A stretch of 64,000 nt of DNA, taken from contig NC_134020.1 of NCBI RefSeq assembly GCF_040712315.1, positions 14,217,751-14,281,750 on the forward strand. The letters are read 5' to 3'. Under the pieces are notes generated by a model. That model did no database searches. It saw only the letters and a program-made list of their open reading frames with translations, and was not told where the DNA came from. This stretch comes from Castanea sativa (lineage: Eukaryota; Streptophyta; Magnoliopsida; Fagales; Fagaceae). Shown here in pieces: positions 24,388-33,919 of the stretch. Numbering within the stretch: position 1 is the stretch's first letter; the number at the start of each line of letters is the position of its first letter. Both the position numbers and the translations under genes were made by a program.

Positions 24388-24803
24388 TTTCTTTGTACAT
24401 ATTGCCATGAATTTTAGTGAAGGGTTATGAATTGGTTTAGTTTTAGAATTTGAGCTTCCCATCTACTATTGATAATGCATTTTATACGTGACAGGTGGAA
24501 TTTTGTATTGATTATATATTGTGGATTGAGGGTTGTTGTTTTGTTTTTAGATTTTATGTGTATCATTGTAGCTTTTTTGGAATTGTGGATTTGGGATGCA
24601 CTACAGCTTTTTCTTTTTTCTTTTACGATTAAAAAGTTGGATTCAATGTCCCTTTAAAAGGTTATATATTGTTTTGGCTTTAGAATTTGTAACTCCCATG
24701 TACTATTTATTATGTATTATTATTTGACTAATATTTTCCTGACTTGCTATTTGAAATTGTCATGTAAGTTTTAATTGTTTAAAGTCAGATTCACAATGGG
24801 TTC

Positions 24804-25175
24804 ATGTATTGCCGCAATTGGCATAGTGCTAAGTTACACACCTCTATTCTCCATTGGTGTTTTGAACTACTCCTTGCAGACAAGGCAAACAGAGTCGACA
24901 CATGGTTGTCCCATACAGTAAATTCAGGCATACAAAGAATTCAACTTGAACTCTTTGGAACTGAACACTTCGCCTTGCCACAATTTATTCTTAGTAGTAA
25001 ATCCATGAGTTTTCTCTTAGTCAATACCAACAATAGCATTCTCAAATTATCCCCTACATCATGGATGGTCACTCAACCTATGGAAGAGCCTCATCAGCTA
25101 GTTGTGGCATCAATACTACTCTACACAATTGAATCTTACAAGAATAAGCAGAATAAAGGGAATATCATTAGTTAG
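24804..25175 (+). pseudogene. F-box/LRR-FBD protein fragment (captured)
   Basis: A 123-codon open frame contains ANRVDTWLSHTVNSGIQRIQ, then FALPQFILSSKSMSFLLVNT. This arrangement (a ‘W(I/L)…A…GVQ.L.L’ strand, then ‘LP..L..SKSL..L’) is the usual start of the LRR part of plant F-box/FBD-LRR proteins, which select substrates for SCF ubiquitin ligases. The F-box itself and the FBD tail are absent and the frame opens with unrelated residues. Identification is by motif only. Confidence 0.5.
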
Positions 25176-25495
25176 TTAGCCATTATTCTCTTTTAAACAT
25201 TTTTGGTTGTAAAATTGAAATTGTCTTGCAAGTTTAGTTTGGTGTGATTCATTGTGGTTCTTAGGAATAGCAGATTTGCTATTTGAACTTGTCAAGTAAA
25301 TTTTAATTGCTTAAAATCTTTTTTTTTTTTTGGTCTCTCATAGCAAGGAATTACACACAAGAAGTGATGTGAAAAAACTATTTTTTAAACTTTTTGGGGG
25401 ACATTGGACATTATATGCTTAAATATACTATGTTATTAAAGCAAAACTCATTAATGTGTAAAACGACCCCGCGCATTGCGCGGGTTAAACACTAG

Positions 25496-25744
25496 TGAAC
25501 ATAATGGATAGAGATTGATATCTAAACTGAATATCATTGATGTTATAGCCTTAAAATTTAAATTTAACATACTTAAACTCAAATTTAAACAACATCATAA
25601 TATCAATATTAGTTTTCATTAAACAATAATTTCAACAACCATGCAGAAAACTAATTTCGAACAACATGAAACTATTGCCACTAATTCCAAGACTCACAAA
25701 GCATGTTATATAGATATGAAAGAGAAGACCGCTCTGATACCATT
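25496..25744 (-). mobile_element. LTR-A copia leader and PBS, minus strand
   Basis: Reading on the minus strand from 25742, TGGTATCAGAGCGG (complement of 25729-25742) is the tRNA-iMet PBS, 2 bases from the LTR at 25745. The leader then matches 38760-39010 of the full copia. It is interrupted by the Helitron and resumes left of it at about 20095-20138. Confidence 0.85.
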
Positions 25745-27202
25745 TGATGGAAATATGCATGTTTGTATTGTATACAAAACATATGTAGCGGAAAAATAAC
25801 GGATCTACTTCATTCATAAATGTTAACATGTGCTATGTAAGTTTCTAAATTTAAGAACAAGAGAATGTACCTTGGTGCGGTGAATTTTAAAAAAAAAAAA
25901 AAAAAAAAAAACCGAAGATCAAAAACACTTGGGAACACTTTTAATCTTCACTCCAATTTCACTAACGCCCAAGAAGTGTGGTCTCTCAATCAGTTTTCAA
26001 AGGGAGAATGTCAAAGTGTCTAACATTTCTTACACACTTTTTTACATTAGTGTTGTTATTTCTTCACCACTCAAAAAAATTTGTATATTTCTCGCTTTGT
26101 ATCTAACTGATTATCAAATTGGGCTGGTCTTTTGGGCCTTTCCAATTGGGCTTAAGTGTGTGGCTTGCAGTGGGACCAATAAGAAACTAGCTCCAATGGG
26201 CCTTGGGCTTTTCTGTCAACTCTTGACAAGTCCAAAGTTACCATTAACTATATTTAATACCACTATATAATTATAGTTGCACTCTAGGCCTTATTTATAA
26301 ATTATATTCCAAGACTTTATTGTACATGCAACCCCTTCATAAAATATTCGTTGTAACACAAAGTCATAAATGTAGACTGCCACTTTGAAGATTACTACAT
26401 CCTAATTCCTTGAGTACTTGGTTTAAACTTTTAAAGTTATTCATCATATATTTATGAAATCCAATTTCATAAATATATACTTTAGTAACTTCTTGCCAAA
26501 GTGGTTAGGTCTAACTCTCTAAATAACTGAACCCATTAAACTTATCTCAAGGGAATATTTTATATCTCCATTAAGAGACTATGAATTCCATCTTGAGAAT
26601 ATATGTTCCATCAACACTAAATGTGATTTCCCAACATATTGATATTTTGATCGTTTCTTTAGACCTTACTCTTGATATATCAAAACAACCTACACTTCAT
26701 GATCAGGTCCATTATCCTCTCAAGATTAAGAGTTCATGTAAATAGAAGTCATGAGTTTATTATTCATTTAATAGTCGTTAGGAGGATAATAAATCTCACA
26801 CTAGTCCAGTTCAATATGTTTTAACTCTTAAAACATATCAACATACCAATTAGAAATCTTCATTTTCATGACCAAGACAAATTATCTTAGTTGATATGTT
26901 ATAGTCTTCGCAGATGAAATACCCATTTTTATCACCGACTACAAACTAAAATTCTGAGTTTACAAAGAACTTGTGATTTATATCTTCTGTGACTTTTCAC
27001 ATAAATCACATACTATGCATCTCATGGACTATATGATAACAATAAACTTGTTTCTTGAACAAACTTGCATGGCTTTAATGCTTAAAATCCAATTATACTT
27101 GTGATTTATTATTTTTTGATAATAATAAAACAACTTTATTAACCACAATATTACGTCATACATAGCATCGTATAATAGAATTTAAGGGCATACATCCTAA
27201 CA
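25745..27202 (-). mobile_element. 5' LTR of a minus-strand LTR-A copia
   Basis: It begins TGATGGAAATATGCATG and ends CATCCTAACA in plus orientation (1458 bp). The PBS on its left shows it is a 5' LTR reading leftward. A poly(A) run of about 20 lies at 25890-25911. The right flank is a different copia's reverse transcriptase (27203 on), so this copy inserted there. Its 3' part is lost, so the TSD cannot be checked. Confidence 0.85.
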
Positions 27203-27514
27203 CTAGATGCTTTCTTTAGTCCATAAATGAATTTTAAGCAACTTGCATACTAAAAGGGCGTTTGGATAGCCCGTCCACGTCCAAGTTTTGCTTCTTATTT
27301 ATTTTTTTTTTTTCAACGCGTGTTTGTTACTATTCATTGGCCATGAACAGTGATTTTAGGCCAATGAACAGTAACTTTTGGAATGAACAGTGATTTTTAC
27401 CCCTTTAAAAATTATTTTGCTACAGTGTTTTCAGTTTTCAGCAATAAGTTCTATCCAAACGGACCCTAAGTACAACTGGTTCTTTGCTATGAACTAGTCT
27501 AGCTACATCATATT
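27203..27514 (-). pseudogene. Copia reverse transcriptase piece (minus-strand host element), part 1
   Basis: The minus strand matches about 43960-44060 of the plus-strand copia RT region (TGGACTAAAGCAAGCATC-type sequence). It continues at 32659 after the LTR-B insertion. It is broken by a 213-bp MITE. Only a short coding remnant remains. Confidence 0.7.
27254..27466. mobile_element. MITE-like element with TIRs and TAA duplication
   Basis: The left end GGGCGTTTGGATAG and the right end CTATCCAAACGGACCC are inverted complements apart from one or two bases. TAA flanks both sides (27251-27253 and 27467-27469). The interior holds ATGAACAGTGA/GAACAGTAAC repeats. The host copia sequence resumes across it. 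A 3-bp TAA duplication would fit PIF/Harbinger, but the superfamily is uncertain. Confidence 0.75.
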
Positions 27515-28191
27515 TGTTAGGGACATTATTGATGTAGTTGGCTAATCCTTTGACAAAACGTAATTTACTTGTAATTGGGTAGATCTAGGATGGTTTAAGA
27601 CTTCAAGAAACATGTTGCTCAAGTAAAGTATTAAAGCCATGCAAGTTTGTTCAAGAAACAAGTGAAGAAGTAATGTTCATTGAAGCTCGACAGATGTCTG
27701 ACAAAAGCATATCTATTAAGGTTTAATGTTGAAGCTCGATAGCAGCTTGACAGAAGCTGCATCTGTCGAGAACTACGAAATCAGACTTTTCATGTCTAAT
27801 GTATACTAGTCTTGTGATCATTTATGACATACATTGTACTTATCTTTTGATATATATATATATATATATGATGATGTATGTTGTTTTTCACCTATTTCTC
27901 CATGTGTTGTTTCTTTTTCTCTCTTTATACACATGTTTCTTTATGTGTGCAATCTTTTATTTCTGTTTCACATATGATGCTTTAATGATTTTTGTTTAAG
28001 TTTTTCAGAAAAATAGGTTGTGAAAGTCTATCTTGCTATGAATTCCCTTCTTGCAAAATTTTTCAAAAATTTGTGTTAGGGTTATACTTATTTTGTAATT
28101 CAACAAGTGATTATGAGTTTAGTGATTTAAGACTTTTCTCATGATTCACTTGTTTGTTGTGGTATTTCCACAGATTGCCAAAGGGAGAGAT

Positions 28192-29159
28192 TGTTAGGGA
28201 CATTATTGATGTAGTTGGCTAATCCTTTGACAAAATGAACTTTACTTGTAATTGAGTAGATCTAGGATGATTTAAGACTTCAAGAAACATGTTGTTCAAA
28301 TCAAGTGTTAAAGCCATGCAAGTCTATTCAAGAAACAAGTGAAGAAATGTTGTTCATTAAAGCTCGACAGATGTCTCGATGGAAGCATATTTATCGAGGG
28401 TTAATGTTGAAGCTCGACAGTAGCTTGACAGAAGTTGTATCTATCAAGAACTACAAAATCAGACTTTTCAGATTTGATTACACGCATATCCAAGTGTATT
28501 TATGTAGGATTTCTTTTCTTACAACCCTAGACATATATAAGGATTATTTTAAGGGCTGTCTTAGTGTTGCAAAAGGTGTTGTTGAATCCTTACAGCATAT
28601 TGTGACCGAAGACAGAAATTGCCTTAGTTCACCATTCTCTCAATAGAAGCTACTGCGTCTATGCTCCAAGGGTTTTGTAACAAAAGAGCTTCTTGATCTT
28701 CATGTTGATGAACTAAAGAACTTTGCAGCCAACATCTTACTCAAGATTGGTGTGTTAGTCACGTACTAGGATCCGTTCATCATTGGTTAGTCCTGTACTG
28801 GGATTTGTGCATTGAAAGGAGAGTTTGCCGCTACATTGCAAGTCCAATTGGGTATTAGGGTAAGGGTTCAACTGTAGGTTGGTATTAGGTACTAGGATTC
28901 CTTTTACTTGTAACCGCTTGTTTTGATAATAGTGGATTCTCAGGAGTGGTGTCCTTAAATTCACCCGGTGGGGTTTTGCCTCAGTAGTCTTCCCCATTCG
29001 TAAACAAATCACCTATGCTAAATTTATTTTCCTCTACATTTAACTTAGTTGATGATTTGTTTGTCCTACCATGATTTTCATGTAGTTGAATCTAATTAAT
29101 TCACTTGGTTAATTAATTGGTTAATTTACCAAAGGGGTGAATACATTTTTGGCTTATCA
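28192..29159 (+). repeat. LTR-B, middle LTR
   Basis: This 968-bp LTR starts TGTTAGGGACATTATTG and ends TTGGCTTATCA. A TATA box ACATATATAAGG lies at about 28529-28540 and the palindromic CTCGACAG boxes at about 28360-28450. A PBS follows at 29162. Confidence 0.9.
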
Positions 29160-29161
29160 AG

Positions 29162-29177
29162 TGGTATCAGAGTGGGA
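29162..29177 (+). other. Primer-binding site, tRNA-iMet type
   Basis: TGGTATCAGAGTGGGA begins 2 bases after the LTR-B end. The usual form is TGGTATCAGAGCGGG, so one base differs. Confidence 0.8.
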
Positions 29178-29230
29178 ACACTCTAATTAAGGTTAATCTT
29201 TGTTGTGTGATTCATTGACCCCTGTTTGTC

Positions 29231-29797
29231 ATGGATAGGGGACAATCACGTATTATACCTCCTTTATTTGATGGCACTAACTATGCATACTGGAAAGTAA
29301 GCATGAGAGCTTTCTTGCGGTCTTTAGATGGAAAGTTATGGCAAGCTATGGAGATTGGCTGGACTAAGCCAAAGGAAGTGCCGACTGATTACAATGATGC
29401 CAAGATCAAAGCGGTAAACTTCAACAGAGCATTGAATGCTTTATTCAGTGCGGTCACCAATAAGGATTTCAAGACGATATCCTCTACTGAAACTATTAAG
29501 AAAGCATGAACTATCCTCCAGACAACCTATGAAGGGACCAACGATGTCAAGGATTCAAAGCTTCAAAGGCTTACTACGAGGTTTGAGGAGATTAAGATGA
29601 AGGAGGATGAGTCATTTGACAAGTTCTATGCCAAGTTGAAGGACATAGTTAACTCTACCTTTTATCTTGGGGAAACTATTCTTGAACCCAAGGTTGTAAG
29701 AGAGGTGCTTAGATCTGCCTGCATTTTAGACCTAGGTTTTGGGGGTTTTGAAAAAAAATTTGGCGTTTCTGAAGTTCTTGTGAAATCTTTGGGTTAG
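29231..29797 (+). pseudogene. gag: Copia gag pseudogene of the LTR-B element
   Basis: From ATG 29231 the frame opens MDRGQSRIIPPLFDGTNYAY, the N-terminal ‘F.G.NY..W’ start of UBN2-type copia gags. The UBN2 core follows (TIKKA, stop, TILQTTYEGTNDVKDSKLQR, then DESFDKFYAKLKDIVNSTFY). The stop at 29507 is TGA where the family has Trp (TGG). After LEPKVVREVLRSA (about 29715) similarity ends and there is no zinc knuckle. The product would package RNA if intact. Confidence 0.85.
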
Positions 29798-29961
29798 GTC
29801 ATGTTGATTTGTTGTTATATGCTCATGTATTGCATTATCATTGCATTTTAACTCTGTTTCATGCATTATAGATGTGCGTTTGATTAAAATGTGAAATGTA
29901 TGCTAGTAGGTTTGGATTAGGCTATGCCCATGATATATTTATTTTTGCACCTCACATTTTC

Positions 29962-31131
29962 ATGGCACCTAAACAGCACAAATCCACTCCAGCTTAGAAC
30001 CCTCTTCGAGGTTCTGGGTCTTCTTCTTCTTCTTTTGATCTTCCCTCTCTTCACATTCGGTTCCATGATGAGAAGGCCCAAAAGGACTTCTTAGAGAACT
30101 TTCAAAGACGTGGCGTTCATTCGGAACACCAAGTCATTCTGTCGGACTTTTTCGACATTCTTCTCCCCACCGTCATTCTAACCCGGGATTAGGCTTCTCT
30201 TTGGGAGAGTCCACTGAGGTGTCCAGTCATGATTATACAGGAGTTTTACTCCAATATACATGGTGTTGATACCTCTGTGCCTCAGTTTTCTACGTTCATT
30301 CAAGGTACACATATCATAGTTACCCTGGAGCTTATTTTCGAGGTACTACATATACCTAGGGTAGCGTATCCTGATTACCCTAGTTGTGAGCATCTTAGGA
30401 CTGTGTCTAGAGATGAGCTTCTGTCTCACTTTTGTGAGACACCTTCCACATGGGGTGGTAAGCTAAACACCCCATGCGCCAGCTTTGCAATAGGTCCGAG
30501 GTCCCTTAACATGGTGATGACATTCACTCTCAATCCATTGTCTCACTATAACTCTATCACAAAGACTCGTGCTCATTTTCTTTTGTTCCTCTTAGAGGAT
30601 CTCTTTATAGACTTCCCCTTTCACTTCATCACTTCGGCCATAGATGTCTATTAGGATACAGCGACACGTGATAAGCTTATATTTCATTCTGCTCTCACGT
30701 GTATCCTTCAACACTTCTCCATCGAGATTCCTGATTCTCCTCCTCTCTTCCCCATTATGGGTGCCATAAACGTTGGTACTGTTCGACGGAGTGAGGCTTA
30801 GCTTCGACCGAAGCGGCCACATATGGTGACTCCCGATCCTGCAGCTTCCGTTGGTTCTTCCACCTCTACTCCTTCCTTAATCGATGGTGTTACCCTGGAG
30901 GCCATCATGGCGCAACTTCAGCACATGGATGCTCGCCTTGACACTTTTTCTGATGAGTTGTGTCAGGTGAACACTTGTGTCAGTCGTATAGCGCGACGAC
31001 AGGCTCAGCATGGTGGTTTCATTCCCTCTCCATCTCCTTCTCTAGAGGCTTTAGCTGATGTTAATAGTGATGCTGATGGTGATAAGGATGCTAGCTCTTC
31101 CAGTAATGTCAAGATGACGTCCTCTCAGTGA
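29962..31131 (+). pseudogene. ORF2, ‘putative plant transposon protein’ domain, four TAG stops
   Basis: One continuous 390-codon frame runs from ATG 29962 to the terminal stop before 31132. It is interrupted only by four TAG codons (29995, 30190, 30652, 30799) and has no frameshift. Blocks seen are a Ser-rich N-terminus, then QFSTFIQGTHIIVTLELIFE, LHIPRVAYPDYPSCEHLRTV, SRDELLSHFCETPSTWGGK, SRIARRQAQHGG and an acidic Ser/Asp tail. This matches the large family of plant-transposon-associated proteins of unknown function found beside non-autonomous LTR elements. It replaces pol in this element. I cannot say what it does. Confidence 0.75.
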
Positions 31132-31694
31132 CTTGACCTTTGTCATTTATGACAAAAAGGGGTAGTAGTTTTGGATAAGAGTAGTCTTGTACTTAGGGGG
31201 AGAGTTAGTCTAGGACATTTTTGTTAGGGGGGTGTCTATACATTTTTTAGGGATGTAGTGAGGATTTTATGTATTTCTTTTCTTTATTTACTTTTACCTC
31301 ACATATACTGGTCTTGTGACAATTTATGACATACATTGTACTTATCTTTTGATATATATATATATATATATATATGATGTATGTTGTTCTTCACCTTTCT
31401 CTCCATGTGTTATTTCTTTTCTGTCTTTATACACATGTTTCTTTATGTATGCAATCTTTTATTTCTGTTTCACATATGATGCCTTGATGAGTTTTGTTTA
31501 AGTGTTTCAGAAAGACAAGTTGTGAAAGTCTATCTTGCCATGAATTCTCTTCTTGCAAAGTTTTTCAAGAATTTGTGTTAAGGTTAGACTTATTTTTTTA
31601 ATTCAACAAGTGATTATAAGTTTAGTGATTTAAGACTTCTCTCATGATTCATTTGTTTGATGTGTTTTTCTCACGCATTGCCTAAGGGGGAGAT
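31132..31694 (+). other. 3' non-coding tail and PPT of the LTR-B element
   Basis: A non-coding tail includes a (TA)n run (about 31352-31374) and ends AAGGGGGAGAT, the polypurine tract, directly before LTR3. The same tail, with about 390 bases remaining, appears at 27801-28191 before LTR2, supporting the tandem structure. Confidence 0.75.
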
Positions 31695-32653
31695 TGTTAG
31701 GGACATTATTGATGTAGTTGCCTAATCCTTTGACAAAACGCACGTTACTTGTAATTGGGTAGATCTAGGATGGTTTAAGACTTCAAGAAACATGTTGTTC
31801 AAGTCAAGTGTTAAAGCCATGCAAATCTGTTCAAGAAACAAGTGAAGAAGTGGTGTGCATTAAAGCTCGACAGATGTCTCGACAGAAACATATCTATCGA
31901 GGTTTAATGTTGAAGCTCGACAGCAACTTGACAAAGGCTGTATCTATCAAGAGCTACGAAATCGAACTTTTCAGATCTAATTACACGTATATCCAAGTGT
32001 ATTTGTGTAGGGTTTCTTTTCTCACAACTCTAGACATATAGAAGGATTATTTTAAGGGTCGTCTTAATGTTGCAAAAGGTGTTGTTGAATCCCTACATGC
32101 ATATTGTGACCGAAGACAAAAATTGCCCTAGTTCATCATTCTCTCTATAGAAGCAACTGCGTTTTTGCGCCAAGGGTTTTGTAACAAAGTAGCTTCATAA
32201 TCTTCAAGTTGATGAACTAAAGAACTTTGCAGCCAACATCTTACTCAAGATTGGTGTATTAGTCACGTACTAGGATCCATGCATCATTGTTTAGTCATGT
32301 ACTAGGATTCATGCATTGAAAGGAGAGATTGCCGTTACATTACAAGTCTAATTGGATATTGGGGTAAGGGTTCAATTGTAGGTTGGTATTAGGTACTGGG
32401 ATTCCTCTTACTTGTAACCGCTTGTTTTGATAATAGTAGAGTCTCAGGAGTCGTGACCTTAAATTCACCCGGTGGAGTTTTGCTTCGGTGGTTTTCCCCA
32501 TTCGTAAACAAATTACCTGTGTCAAATTCATTTTCTACTACATTTAACTTAGTTGGTGATTTGTTTGTGCTAGCATGCTTATTGCATGTAATTGAATCTA
32601 ATTAATTCACTTGGTTAATTTACCAAAGCCGTCAATACATTTTTAGCTTATCA
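31695..32653 (+). repeat. LTR-B, right LTR
   Basis: This 959-bp LTR is collinear with LTR2. Its TATA box has decayed to CATATAGAAGG (about 32036). It ends TTTAGCTTATCA followed by the ATATT duplication. Confidence 0.9.
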
Positions 32654-32658
32654 ATATT

Positions 32659-33919
32659 CTTCCTCGTGATTGCCATTGAAAGAAGCTTTCTTGATATCCA
32701 TTGCCATATTTCATCTACATGAAATATAATGGATAAGAGAATCTGGATAGAGTCAAACATGACTTTTGGTGAAAAAATCTTTTCATAATTGATCCATTTC
32801 ATTTTGAAAAAAATCTTTGCACCACTAGTCTTGACTTTGAAGGTTTACACCTTCTAATATAACAAAAATAATGATTCTAAAAGCCCATCTTTCACCAGTC
32901 TTGAATATCATTTAGATTAATAAGACCTAGACTAAGTGGCAAAACATACAATACTAAGGATGGAAGCTTTCTCTTTAAAATTAAAACATGTAAATTTCCA
33001 TTTAGATTACAATAATGGACAATGCTTAGCTTACTGTAATGGAAACACATTCCTTTAGGTCATGCTTTTGAGTCTAATTTCCTTTTGGCAACTCATAGGG
33101 CAACTAGCTTGCCCAACTGTTTGGTATTATCATTCTTCTTCTCACCCTTACCTTTCGGTTCAGCCTTAGAATTTGACTTAATTCATATTGAACCTAGCCT
33201 TAGCTTTTAGGATGTCTTTCCTTACATAGAACTCAATTTATCAACACAGATAAAATAAAAAGAATTTATTTATTTTCAAAAGAATCTGAATTGATCAGAT
33301 GGTTCTAATAAGGAAATGTGGATCATATCCATATGAGATTAATAATTAATCTTTACATCCAAGAATTCCAATTCATTTAAAGATGAAAATATTTTCATAA
33401 AATGACATTGAATTGAAACTCCTTAAGCCTTTCTTAGCACTCAATATGATTCATACCAAACATCTCATTTAGACTTAATATATAGTCTAAGCCTAGTGCT
33501 AACTTTTACATTTCACGTTGTAGTACAATTGAGATAGAAGCCAATGTAACATTTTAGCATCTTAATAATACTAGGATCACATCAAAAGCTATCTTCCAAA
33601 AATGCAACATGAATAGGAAAATTATGACAATGCTGAATCAAAAATTTATGTTCAGCTCCTTTAAGCACAATGTCCAAAATTGTTTCTTAGTCAATGTGAT
33701 TCAATAAAAATAGTAGCTAGAGAACAAAAATTTATGACCACTTTAACTTAAGACTATGAACATAATTACAAGGACATTATAATTTTGCATCCACAACCAT
33801 ATAATATGGAATCCATAAAAACATATTATATTAGGTGCAACAACAACAACTCAATCCCGCAATTAATATTACTCAATAGCAAGGTCATACCAATCACTAT
33901 GATCAGGTGAGACTATTCT
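32659..33919 (-). pseudogene. Copia pol/gag remnant (minus-strand host element), part 2
   Basis: The minus strand matches the plus-strand copia RT N-terminal region (43800-43960) at 32659-32850, then continues into the leader/gag region near 40380-40940, so integrase and much of pol were deleted first. It is non-coding now. ATTCT at 33915-33919 is the left duplication of the LTR-E insertion and the sequence resumes at 54670. Confidence 0.75.

Larger units (their letters stand above)
20139..25495 (+). mobile_element. Helitron (non-autonomous, gene-fragment carrying)
   Basis: The 5' end is TCATATACTATATATAATAG and the 3' end is CTAG, with the hairpin CCCGCGCATTGCGCGGG at 25468-25484, 7 bases before CTAG. 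These are the known Helitron marks, and insertion is between A (20138) and T (25496). The flanks join into the minus-strand copia leader: the reverse complement of 39001-39055 reads straight across the site without the element. No Rep/helicase ORF is present. Contents include a SAUR pseudogene, an F-box/LRR-like piece and a TATA-containing segment at 22140-22600. Other parts (20200-22000, 22950-23900) show only promoter-like or intron-like AT-rich sequence. Confidence 0.88.
27515..32653 (+). mobile_element. Three-LTR LTR-B retroelement with TSD ATATT
   Basis: ATATT flanks the whole unit (27510-27514 and 32654-32658), and the minus-strand copia RT continues across it. Inside are LTR1 (27515 to about 27800, truncated), a piece of internal 3' tail (about 27801-28191), LTR2 (28192-29159), an internal region with PBS, gag and ORF2, and LTR3 (31695-32653). 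It has no protease, integrase, RT or RNase H, so it would depend on another element. The structure suggests two tandem copies sharing a middle LTR, with a deletion in the first. Confidence 0.9.

Noticed and set aside
28755..29012. Minus-strand ORFs repeated at 10603-10912 and 32340-32531.
   Set aside because: They lie in the same part of LTR-B copies and are antisense to the LTR; recurrence reflects repeat copies, not a gene.
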